Notes: generated from the letters alone by a model not told the origin. 8,518 nt of DNA from Ruminococcus sp. UBA3855 (GCA_002392545.1 DGHF01000140.1:1-8518), one strand, 5' to 3'; numbered from the stretch's first letter, positions 1-5,811 are shown. Numbers and translations are program-made.

Positions 1-474
1 ACAATAGAATGTACCACCCAAGAAAATAATGGTACTGACAATGAAAAATACAACCTTCCAGCCTTCCATGTCGCTGAAAGAAAGACGTGTTTCGCCTTCC
101 ATGAGTTTGTCCCAGCACAGTGCAAAAATCATTAAGAAATAGAATACCACACTAACAACACCAATTACAATTTCCATGTTCAGGAGCTTTTTATTGTTAA
201 GTTCCTCTTGCTGTTGCAGTTTCATTAAATTTTCCTCTGCGATTTTCTGATAATTTGTCATAGTAATGCGTTCCCCACTTAGAAGCTCGTTGACATTGAT
301 TTCCAAAAGCTCACATAATTCCAGCATCAGGGAAACATCCGGCATACATTTCCCAGTCTCCCATTTCGAAACGGCTCTGTCCGTGATACCTAATTTTTCG
401 GCTAAGACTGCCTGTGTATAACCTTTTGCCTTTCTGCACTGAGCAATGAATTTCCCGACCTTCTGTTGATTCAT
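1..474 (-). CDS. XRE-family transcriptional regulator with C-terminal membrane segments (3' partial)
   Basis: The reading frame is open for 158 codons from an ATG at 474 to the window edge, so the C-terminus is missing. Residues about 5-68 form a Cro/C1-type helix-turn-helix: YTQAVLAEKLGITDRAVSKW followed by ETGKCMPDVSLM and LLEINVNELLSGE, the usual layout of small Firmicutes XRE repressors. Residues about 70-98 are charged and Gln/Glu-rich and may be a coiled coil or linker. Two hydrophobic stretches follow, about 101-119 (EIVIGVVSVVFYFLMIFAL) and 140-158. It is therefore probably a membrane-tethered DNA-binding protein rather than a free repressor. A strong ribosome-binding site (AAAGGAGGGG, 490-481) sits 6 bases before the ATG, and a good promoter lies just upstream. 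Target genes are unknown; autoregulation is inferred from repeats over its promoter. The domain call is secure, the function is not. Confidence 0.9.
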   Translation of the reverse strand, partial: MNQQKVGKFIAQCRKAKGYTQAVLAEKLGITDRAVSKWETGKCMPDVSLMLELCELLEINVNELLSGERITMTNYQKIAEENLMKLQQQEELNNKKLLNMEIVIGVVSVVFYFLMIFALCWDKLMEGETRLSFSDMEGWKVVFFIVSTIIFLGGTFYC

Positions 475-498
475 GGAGAACCCCTCCTTTCAAGTATC

Positions 499-527
499 AT
501 TTTATCACCAAACAGAGAAAAATACAA
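499..527 (-). promoter_or_regulatory. sigma-A promoter of the XRE regulator
   Basis: Read on the minus strand, TTGTAT (527-522) and TAAAAT (504-499) are separated by exactly 17 bases. Transcription would start near 492 and leave a leader of under 20 bases before the strong ribosome-binding site. The -35 box lies inside an inverted repeat that may be the regulator's own operator. Confidence 0.65.
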
Positions 528-586
528 CATACCAGTGGTTGAGTTGTAAAAAAAGCCGATATTGCTTGCACTCTACCGCTGGTTGA
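523..586. repeat. Two operator-like repeats upstream of the XRE gene
   Basis: TACCAGTGGTTGA (530-542) recurs as TACCGCTGGTTGA (574-586) in the same orientation, 44 bases apart, about four helical turns. The first copy sits within a longer inverted repeat: TACAAC at 523-528 faces GTTGTA at 543-548 around a core ACCA-G-TGGT. This copy overlaps the -35 box of the XRE promoter. Position and symmetry fit binding sites for a dimeric XRE repressor, but that assignment is inference. Confidence 0.4.
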
Positions 587-701
587 AATGGGCTACAGAG
601 TTTTCAGATACTCCATAAAGGCTTGCATATTCCTTGATTGCAATGAAATATTTTGATAAATCAGAATTTACAACTATTTTCTTTCGTATTCCTTTAACTT
701 G
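573..701 (-). pseudogene. Untranslated fragment with helix-turn-helix look, -1 frame after the immunity gene
   Basis: This frame opens after a TAA at 704-702, runs 42 codons to a TAG at 575-573, and contains no ATG, GTG or TTG start. Its end reads AIKEYASLYGVSENSVAHF, which resembles the helix-turn-helix of excisionase or MerR-like proteins (KEYA..xGVSxxxV). It overlaps the last codons of the immunity gene in the -1 frame. Slippage at the AGA-AAA-TAG end of that gene, or a one-base indel, would fuse it on and lengthen the immunity protein from 77 to about 111 residues. It could be a frameshifted tail, the remnant of a deleted DNA-binding gene, or chance. The residue pattern is suggestive only. 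Confidence 0.3.
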
Positions 702-907
702 TTATAAAAATAAATACAAGCTTCTGATTCGCTTTTGAATACAGTCAAACCACAACGATTTCCTCTTTCACTATAATATACAATCCAGTTTCCATTTTCA
801 GAAGTTAGACAGTATACTTCGTTAGGAAGTCCGCCTTTCATTATGGAATAAATGCTTTGGGGAACATTTGCAATTTTGAGTTTTCTTTCGAGTTCGTATA
901 TGTTCAT
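674..907 (-). CDS. Small Imm59-like immunity protein (orphan)
   Basis: This encodes a 77-residue acidic/basic cytosolic protein with no signal peptide or membrane segment. From memory, the pattern matches the Imm59 family of polymorphic-toxin immunity proteins: an N-terminal helix (MNIYELERKLKIANVP), a central NGNWIVYYSERGN strand pair with conserved Trp and ERG, and a C-terminal SESEACIYFYNKL helix. Such proteins neutralise the toxin domain of a secreted effector by direct binding, and normally lie next to the toxin gene. No toxin is visible here. I chose the ATG at 907 because AAAGGA (922-917) is 9 bases before it; an in-frame ATG at 913 is only 3 bases from that site. The gene follows pyrB by about 50 bases and has a possible promoter of its own. 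Family call moderate; a partner toxin could lie outside the window or be lost. Confidence 0.6.
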   Translation of the reverse strand: MNIYELERKLKIANVPQSIYSIMKGGLPNEVYCLTSENGNWIVYYSERGNRCGLTVFKSESEACIYFYNKLKEYERK

Positions 908-947
908 AATCATTCATCCTTTGTTACTTGGTTAAATTCCGATTTAT

Positions 948-975
948 TTTATACCATCTTTTAATGTTCCAGCAA
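948..975 (-). promoter_or_regulatory. Possible promoter of the immunity gene inside the pyrB end
   Basis: On the minus strand TTGCTG (975-970) and TATAAA (953-948) are 16 bases apart. The -10 box is preceded by TGG, an extended -10 feature. It would let the immunity gene be read independently of the asnB-pyrB operon. The match is moderate and the region is AT-rich, so chance is possible. Confidence 0.35.
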
Positions 976-2043
976 CAATCTTTCGTCACAATATTCACAA
1001 ACCAGCGTTGTGCCTGTTCCGGTGAAACTCTTGGGAAGGTAGTATTCCTGATTGGTAATGCATTTCGGATTGGGACAGCATACGCCCTTATGTACCGTAC
1101 CAGACAATAATTCTGTTGTGGCGGTACTTTGGAGCATGGTCAAAATCAATGCCATTCTGACATACATTCCATATTTTGCCTGTTTGAAATACAATGCCCT
1201 TGGGTCGTCATCAACTGCAATTTCGATTTCGTCCACACGAGGAAGCGGATGCAGGACAATCATATCTTTTTTGGCAAGCTTCATTTTCTGGGGTGTCAGG
1301 ATGTAGGTATCTTTTTGAGCGAAATATTCTTCATCAGATGCGAAGCGTTCCCTCTGAATGCGTGTCATGTAGAGCATATCTAGTTTAGGAATTGCTTCTT
1401 CGAGACTGAAAGTTTCTTCATAGGTACAGCCATTTGCATGGATGATACTCTTAATATAATGTGGCATAGCCAGTTCTTTGGTAGAAATCATGATAAAATG
1501 GTTATTAGGGTAACAGCTCATTGCTTTACAAAGAGAATGCACCGTTCGACCATTGAGCAAGTCGCCACAAAGACCGATTGTCAAGCCGGAAAGTGTACCT
1601 TTTTCACATTTGAGGGTGAGCAGGTCTGTGAGGGTCTGCGTAGGGTGAAGGTGTCCGCCGTCTCCTGCATTGATGACGGGGCATTCTGCGGTTAATGCAG
1701 CAGCTTTGGCAGCTCCGACAGTGGGGTGACGGATGACAAGAACGTCAGAATAACCACTGACAATTTTTGTCGTATCCTTGAGATTTTCGCCTTTTGCGAC
1801 AGAGGAAGTCTGCGGATTGTCAAAGCCTATGATAGTTCCGCCCAGCCTTAGCATAGCTGTCTGAAAAGACATCTGTGTCCTTGTGGAAGGCTCATAAAAA
1901 AGCGTTCCCATAATTTTCCCACGACAGCTATTTGCATAAAGCATGGGATTTTGCATAATCTCCTGTCCCAGAGAAAGCAGACCATTCCACCATGTGACAG
2001 GGTGGTCGTTCAAATCAATCAGATGCGGAAATTGTGAAGTCAT
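961..2043 (-). CDS. pyrB: Aspartate carbamoyltransferase with fused PyrI-type zinc domain
   Basis: Catalyses carbamoyl phosphate + L-aspartate to N-carbamoyl-L-aspartate, the committed step of pyrimidine synthesis, in the cytosol. Residues 1 to about 310 match the catalytic chain: EPSTRTQMSF (51-60, carbamoyl-phosphate loop), SVAKGENLKDT (81-91, the loop with catalytic lysine), RHP (105-107), HPTQTLTDLL (133-142), GRTVHS (165-170), TRIQRER (227-233) and HPLPRVDEI (265-273). Residues 319-360 then carry CCPNPKC and CEYC, a four-Cys pattern (C323, C328, C349, C352) like the zinc domain of the regulatory chain PyrI. The nucleotide-binding half of PyrI is absent. Length is 360 against about 305-311 for ordinary PyrB. 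The fifth residue of the usual STRTR loop is Gln57. AGGAGG (2058-2053) lies 9 bases before the start. It is the fourth gene of the presumed asnB operon, 25 bases after the LRR gene. Enzyme call secure; allosteric behaviour unknown. Confidence 0.95.
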   Translation of the reverse strand: MTSQFPHLIDLNDHPVTWWNGLLSLGQEIMQNPMLYANSCRGKIMGTLFYEPSTRTQMSFQTAMLRLGGTIIGFDNPQTSSVAKGENLKDTTKIVSGYSDVLVIRHPTVGAAKAAALTAECPVINAGDGGHLHPTQTLTDLLTLKCEKGTLSGLTIGLCGDLLNGRTVHSLCKAMSCYPNNHFIMISTKELAMPHYIKSIIHANGCTYEETFSLEEAIPKLDMLYMTRIQRERFASDEEYFAQKDTYILTPQKMKLAKKDMIVLHPLPRVDEIEIAVDDDPRALYFKQAKYGMYVRMALILTMLQSTATTELLSGTVHKGVCCPNPKCITNQEYYLPKSFTGTGTTLVCEYCDERLLLEH

Positions 2044-2068
2044 AATAAAAAACCTCCTGAAAATAAAT

Positions 2069-2827
2069 TTATAGTTTCAGTTTTCTGAACGGGTCAGAAT
2101 AACCGAGAACATCATGTTTATAATTCATCAGCATAAGCTGAATTTCTGCTTTTCCCTTTTCAATGGCATAATCAATCAGATTGTCAATATTTCTTTTTGT
2201 CAAAAATACACCGTCTTCAATGACAGCAGAAATCAATTCTGTTTCGTCCTCGTCAATCATTGTACGGAATATTTTCGGGAACTGTTTTTTGATGTATGCA
2301 AAAGTATTATCCTTGTCAATGTCTGCAAGATACATTTGCAGAATGATACTATATTTGACACTCGCCATAATTTTGGCGGTATAGTCCCTCTCCTTAAAAA
2401 TGCGCTCCAATTCATAAAAATGTGCATAATAACGGTTGATTGGTTCAAATAACAGTTTTCCCTCTACGACTGCAAGCGGACGTTTCCGGAGTTCGTCACA
2501 GTAGAAAAAGGCATCTTCTCCAACAAATTCCAGATTTTGAGGAATGTGTATATTTTTTAGACTCCGACAAAACAAAAATGCACTTTCACCGATTGAAGTC
2601 ACAGAATCTGGCATGACAATACTTTGCAATTGAAAACAATGTATAAATGCAAAATTCCCTATTTTTGTTACACTGTCCGGAATTTGTACGGAAATCAGGT
2701 GTATACAATGTTCAAAGGCATTATCTGCAATTTCTGTCACTCCCTCCGGAATGATGATTTCCGTTTCACTGTTGACAAGTTGGAAACGCTTTAAAATGCC
2801 GTTCTGAATGTCAAATGGATTTTGCAT
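2069..2827 (-). CDS. Cytosolic BspA-like leucine-rich-repeat protein with helical C-terminal domain
   Basis: This is a 252-residue protein. Residues about 23-113 hold four 23-residue LRR_5 (BspA/TpLRR) repeats with the signature PDSVTxIGxxAFxxCxxLxxI, clearest at 50-72 and 73-95. The last copy is degenerate (PQNLEFVGEDAFFYCDEL). Residues about 130-252 are predicted mainly helical, with segments such as FLTKRNIDNLIDYAIEKGKAEIQLM that resemble the ankyrin-like tails found on many Ruminococcus LRR proteins. No signal peptide, membrane segment or dockerin is visible, so it probably stays inside the cell, unlike secreted BspA-type adhesins. A protein-binding role is inferred from the repeats; the partner is unknown. 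AAAGGAG (2845-2839) lies 11 bases before the ATG. It sits 25 bases after the preceding gene and 25 before pyrB, so co-transcription is likely. Confidence 0.8.
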   Translation of the reverse strand: MQNPFDIQNGILKRFQLVNSETEIIIPEGVTEIADNAFEHCIHLISVQIPDSVTKIGNFAFIHCFQLQSIVMPDSVTSIGESAFLFCRSLKNIHIPQNLEFVGEDAFFYCDELRKRPLAVVEGKLLFEPINRYYAHFYELERIFKERDYTAKIMASVKYSIILQMYLADIDKDNTFAYIKKQFPKIFRTMIDEDETELISAVIEDGVFLTKRNIDNLIDYAIEKGKAEIQLMLMNYKHDVLGYSDPFRKLKL

Positions 2828-2852
2828 GATGCATTTTACTCCTTTCAGAAAT

Positions 2853-3704
2853 TCAGGAATGAATTTTCAGCCATTTGTTCACATTGTCAAGTTCCTGTTC
2901 CGTGACAGAAAAAGGATGATAGAACAATACTCTCATTCCGTCCTGAGACTGTCCGGAGATTTTCGTATCAAATTCCCATACAAACAAATCACGGCAAGTT
3001 TTCATATGGCGGTCAACCTGTTTGTTATGGGCATCAGGAATATTGAGGAAAATTTCTGTTCCGGAAATCGTCAGGACATCATTCCGCAAAAGGAAGATGC
3101 AGACATCATCCAGTACTTGGGGGAGTTCCTGACATTGTTTCATTGCAGAGAAAAATTCTTTTGCAAACTGTACCTGAAACTGTTCCAATTCGTCAATTGT
3201 TTTTTCGGGATTTGTTTTTCTTTTCTGGAGTAAATCGCACCAGAAACCAACTTTATCCTCTTGTTCCATTTTTCTCCATAAATAGCCAATATTCCGGAAA
3301 TTCATTTTCATTTCCCCGAATAACTCATTGAGGACATATTGCTGTGCTTCTGTATAGGAGTAATTGGTTCTTTTGTATCCGGTATCAGCATAATTTTTCC
3401 CGACATTTACATAAAGCTGATGCAAGGCATTTTCTCCATATTCGGGAAAACGATGTTCCGCATAAAATCTAGTTCCCTCATCACATCCGAAAAGAATGGT
3501 ACTCATCAACAAATCATATGGACAAAAGCCATGTGTTCCAGGGTAATGCAAATCTCTGGTTTTAGAGAATGAATGACTTTCATGAAGTTCTTTTTCCATC
3601 TGTAAGATAGACTGACAAATTGTCAGTGCTACATTTGTTCCGCAGGCAAAGTGAGCCTGCACCTCTGAAACGGGGGTTTTTCTTTTGAAACGAATTTCCT
3701 GCAT
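2853..3704 (-). CDS. Protein of unknown function, 283 residues
   Basis: I do not recognise this family. The product is soluble-looking, with no signal peptide or membrane segment. An N-terminal part (about 1-125) is rich in His, Tyr and Cys, with GTHGFCPYDLLMSTILFGCDE and FYAEHRFPEYG. A charged helical middle follows (about 125-205, including IDELEQFQVQFAKEFFSAM). The C-terminal half looks alpha/beta, with strands VLTISGTEIFLNIP and MRVLFYHPFSV. The start is ambiguous: the sequence reads ATGATG, and AAAGGAG (3717-3711) is 6 bases from the second ATG (3704, chosen) and 3 from the first (3707). The ribosome-binding site abuts the asnB stop codon, so translation is probably coupled to asnB. Lying between asnB and pyrB suggests a link to aspartate or nitrogen use, but nothing in the sequence proves a function. 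Confidence 0.75.
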   Translation of the reverse strand: MQEIRFKRKTPVSEVQAHFACGTNVALTICQSILQMEKELHESHSFSKTRDLHYPGTHGFCPYDLLMSTILFGCDEGTRFYAEHRFPEYGENALHQLYVNVGKNYADTGYKRTNYSYTEAQQYVLNELFGEMKMNFRNIGYLWRKMEQEDKVGFWCDLLQKRKTNPEKTIDELEQFQVQFAKEFFSAMKQCQELPQVLDDVCIFLLRNDVLTISGTEIFLNIPDAHNKQVDRHMKTCRDLFVWEFDTKISGQSQDGMRVLFYHPFSVTEQELDNVNKWLKIHS

Positions 3705-3716
3705 CATAAACTCCTT

Positions 3717-5600
3717 TCATATGGGCTGGTGAATGGGTTCATTTTCAAAAAAGACAGCATACCAAAGTAAAAATGTGAACACTGTCCAGATTTTTCGGCT
3801 GTTGTCGGCTTTACCGTTTTTATGGTCGTCGAGGAGCTGAATCAATTTTTTTGTATGGAAAAACTGCTCAGAAGCCGGACTCTCGAAACGCTGTTTGACA
3901 ATTTGATAATATTTTTCATCTTTGAGCCATACACGAATCGGCACAGGGAAGCCGAGTTTTTTCTTTTTTGCGGTTTTATCCGTCCCTTGTGGGGTATCTT
4001 TCTGAGCAGCTAAACGCATAGCATATTTTGTCACATAGGGGGTGTTTTCGTCCGTGACCGCTTTTCGGGTTACTCTGTATTTGGTGGGAATATGGGAAGC
4101 AAGCCCCATGACCCTTTTATCAAGGAAAGGCACACGCAGTTCCAGAGAATGCGCCATGCTCATTTTATCAGCCTTTAACAGGATGTCGCCAGCCATCCAC
4201 ATATGCAAATCGAGATACTGCATTTTCGTGACATCATCCATTCCCTGAACCCTTTTATAGTAATGTGCAGTGAGTTTTTGCGGGTCAGGGGCATTGGTAG
4301 TCATTTTCAAAAGGGATTTTCTTTCTGCTGGTGTGAACATATACGCATTGCCAATGAAACGCTCTTCAAGGGTTTTTCCCTTGCGGACGAAGAAATTCAC
4401 GCCACGTTTTGCAGGGAGTTTTTCAGCGACTTTTCCGACGGCATGGCGTACGGAATAGGGCAATTTATCATAAAGTGTTGCATTGGGTTCGCTGTAAACA
4501 TTGTAACCGCCGAAAATTTCGTCAGCACCTTCACCAGACAAGACCACTTTCAATTGTTCCGAAGCCAGCCCGCACACGAAATACAATGCCACGGCGGAGG
4601 GGTCAGCAAGTGGTTCATCCATCTGATATTGAATGTGTTTGAGTTCCTGCCAATATTCTTCTGGTTGGATAATTTTGGAAAAATTCTGCTTTCCGATAGC
4701 CTTTGAAAAATCTTTCGCCCATCCGATTTCATTGTATTTTTCATCTGCACCGAATCCGACCGTGAAAGTTTTGTCAACGTCTGCAATCGCTGCAACGTAG
4801 GAAGAATCGACTCCAGACGACAGGAAAGAACCAACTTCTACATCTGCGATTTTGTGCGCCCTGACGGAATCGTGAAAAATTTCCGAAATTTGGTTGACCC
4901 ATGTTTCCAAAGTCGGGTTGGAATCGGGATTAAATTTCACATCCCAATAGCGTTGAATCCGGAATTCATTGTCTTTCAATAAGAAATAATGTGCCGGCGG
5001 AAGCTTGTACACGTTCTTGAAAAATGTCTCATCCATAGCGGAATACTGGAAAGTGAGGTATTCTTCCAGTGCATCTGTATTCAATTCTTTCTTGAAAGCC
5101 GGATGTTTTAAAAATGCCTTGATTTCCGAACCAAATAATAAAGTACCGTCCATTTTGGCATAATATAACGGCTTAATCCCAAAAAAGTCTCTTGCACCGA
5201 AAAGGGTCTTGTTTTTCTTGTCCCAGATGACAAAAGCAAACATTCCACGCAGCTTTTCAAGCAGTTTCGTGCCATATTCTGCATACCCGTAAATCAGTAC
5301 TTCTGAATCAGTGTTAGTGGCGAAATGATAGCCCTTTGCAATGAGTTCGGAACGGATTTCCTGATAATTATAAATTTCGCCGTTGAATACAAGCACAAAA
5401 TTTCCGTCCTCGCTGTAAAGTGGCTGGTTTCCCTGTTCGGAAACATCAATAATGCTTAAACGTCTGTGACCCAATGCAATATACTTGTCTACATATTTAC
5501 CGCCTGCATCAGGACCACGGTGGCGGATGGTCTCCATCATTTCTTCAATGACAACATCCGCATTTCCAATTTTGTTTGTAAATCCTACAAAACCACACAT
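3717..5600 (-). CDS. asnB: Asparagine synthase (glutamine-hydrolysing)
   Basis: Converts aspartate, glutamine and ATP to asparagine, glutamate, AMP and pyrophosphate in the cytosol. The class II glutaminase domain spans residues 2 to about 210: Cys2 nucleophile in MCGFVGF, RHRGPDAGG (26-34), GHRRLSIID (44-52), NGEIYNY (73-79) and TDSEVL (97-102). The synthetase domain follows with the ATP pyrophosphatase loop SSGVDSS (261-267), SGEGADEIFGGY (355-366), KADKMSMAHSLELRVPFLD (476-494) and KLGFPVPIRVWL. All catalytic motifs are intact. At 627 residues the length is normal for Firmicutes AsnB. The start must be the ATG at 5600 because Cys2 has to become N-terminal. AGGAGGA (5617-5611) is about 10 bases upstream and lies inside a possible hairpin. 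It is the first gene of the leftward operon. A class II glutaminase plus synthetase can also be a peptide or exopolysaccharide amidotransferase, but the neighbours do not suggest that. Confidence 0.95.
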   Translation of the reverse strand: MCGFVGFTNKIGNADVVIEEMMETIRHRGPDAGGKYVDKYIALGHRRLSIIDVSEQGNQPLYSEDGNFVLVFNGEIYNYQEIRSELIAKGYHFATNTDSEVLIYGYAEYGTKLLEKLRGMFAFVIWDKKNKTLFGARDFFGIKPLYYAKMDGTLLFGSEIKAFLKHPAFKKELNTDALEEYLTFQYSAMDETFFKNVYKLPPAHYFLLKDNEFRIQRYWDVKFNPDSNPTLETWVNQISEIFHDSVRAHKIADVEVGSFLSSGVDSSYVAAIADVDKTFTVGFGADEKYNEIGWAKDFSKAIGKQNFSKIIQPEEYWQELKHIQYQMDEPLADPSAVALYFVCGLASEQLKVVLSGEGADEIFGGYNVYSEPNATLYDKLPYSVRHAVGKVAEKLPAKRGVNFFVRKGKTLEERFIGNAYMFTPAERKSLLKMTTNAPDPQKLTAHYYKRVQGMDDVTKMQYLDLHMWMAGDILLKADKMSMAHSLELRVPFLDKRVMGLASHIPTKYRVTRKAVTDENTPYVTKYAMRLAAQKDTPQGTDKTAKKKKLGFPVPIRVWLKDEKYYQIVKQRFESPASEQFFHTKKLIQLLDDHKNGKADNSRKIWTVFTFLLWYAVFFENEPIHQPI

Positions 5601-5601
5601 A

Positions 5602-5639
5602 ACAGAACATTCCTCCTGTATTAAATTTCACAGTTCTGT
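5602..5639 (-). promoter_or_regulatory. Inverted repeat enclosing the asnB ribosome-binding site
   Basis: In the asnB leader, ACAGAAC (5639-5633) is perfectly complementary to GTTCTGT (5608-5602). The 24-base loop contains the ribosome-binding site AGGAGGA (5617-5611), and the stem ends one base before the ATG. A smaller alternative stem, CTGT with ACAG, lies inside the loop and competes with part of the outer stem. A further 5-base stem, ATGGC/GCCAT (5669-5665 with 5655-5651), lies near the predicted transcript 5' end. This could tune translation initiation. It matches no riboswitch class I know, and seven pairs may be marginal. Confidence 0.4.
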
Positions 5640-5676
5640 CCCTATACACAATGGCACACAATCAGCCATCACTACT

Positions 5677-5705
5677 ATTATACTATATATTTTCGGGAAA
5701 TGCAA
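5677..5705 (-). promoter_or_regulatory. sigma-A promoter of the asnB operon
   Basis: On the minus strand TTGCAT (5705-5700) and TATAAT (5682-5677) are separated by 17 bases. Transcription would begin near 5670, giving a leader of about 70 bases before asnB. The -10 box continues as TATAATAGTAGTG, identical over 13 bases to the opposing rightward promoter. Confidence 0.8.
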
Positions 5706-5709
5706 CAAA

Positions 5710-5741
5710 TTTTCATGATTTTATCAAAATTATTATGAAAA
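5710..5741. repeat. Interrupted palindrome between the divergent promoters
   Basis: Two nested pairs of arms face each other: TTTTCAT (5710-5716) with ATGAAAA (5735-5741), and ATTTT (5718-5722) with AAAAT (5726-5730). The element occupies the gap between the two opposing -35 boxes, so a protein bound here could affect both operons. Its right arm overlaps the cre site. The region is AT-rich, so some symmetry is expected by chance. Confidence 0.4.
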
Positions 5742-5749
5742 CGCTTGCA
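5736..5749 (+). promoter_or_regulatory. CcpA catabolite-responsive element (cre)
   Basis: TGAAAACGCTTGCA matches every fixed position of the cre consensus TGNAANCGNWNNCA, and the A on each side also fits the W flanks. It overlaps the -35 box of the rightward promoter by five bases and lies 30 bases upstream of the leftward -35 box. By position, CcpA binding would be expected to block rightward transcription when preferred sugars are present. Another LacI-family regulator could use the site instead. Confidence 0.55.
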
Positions 5750-5773
5750 AAATCCAGTTCTTTCGGTTATAAT
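5745..5773 (+). promoter_or_regulatory. sigma-A promoter of the SGNH-like gene
   Basis: TTGCAA (5745-5750) and TATAAT (5768-5773) are separated by 17 bases. Transcription would start near 5780, about 32 bases before the ATG at 5812. The -35 box overlaps the cre site. Confidence 0.8.
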
Positions 5774-5811
5774 AGTAGTGTATAAAAGGTTATGGAAAGG
5801 AGACTGACACA

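Noticed and set aside
311..493. 60-codon minus-strand ORF beginning at the ribosome-binding site of the XRE gene
   Set aside because: It is an out-of-frame shadow. The frame starting at 474 gives a clear XRE protein with a properly placed ribosome-binding site.
550..560. T-run read on the minus strand (TTTTTTT) as an intrinsic terminator for the leftward operon
   Set aside because: No GC-rich stem precedes it; only unpaired AT-rich sequence is visible. I see no convincing intrinsic terminator anywhere in the window.
2460..2760. LRR repeats as a DNA-level tandem array or CRISPR
   Set aside because: The periodicity is about 69 bases and follows the 23-residue protein repeat; the DNA copies are diverged and there are no spacers.
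2808..3233. 141-codon plus-strand ORF
   Set aside because: It lies antisense to the unknown and LRR genes, has no ribosome-binding site or recognisable domain, and its opposite frame looks like genuine protein.
4203..4706. 167-codon plus-strand ORF
   Set aside because: It is wholly antisense to intact asnB motifs, so it is a by-product of asnB codon use.
4550..4834. 94-codon minus-strand ORF
   Set aside because: It is an alternative frame inside asnB, overlapping the SSGVDSS region, with no start signal.
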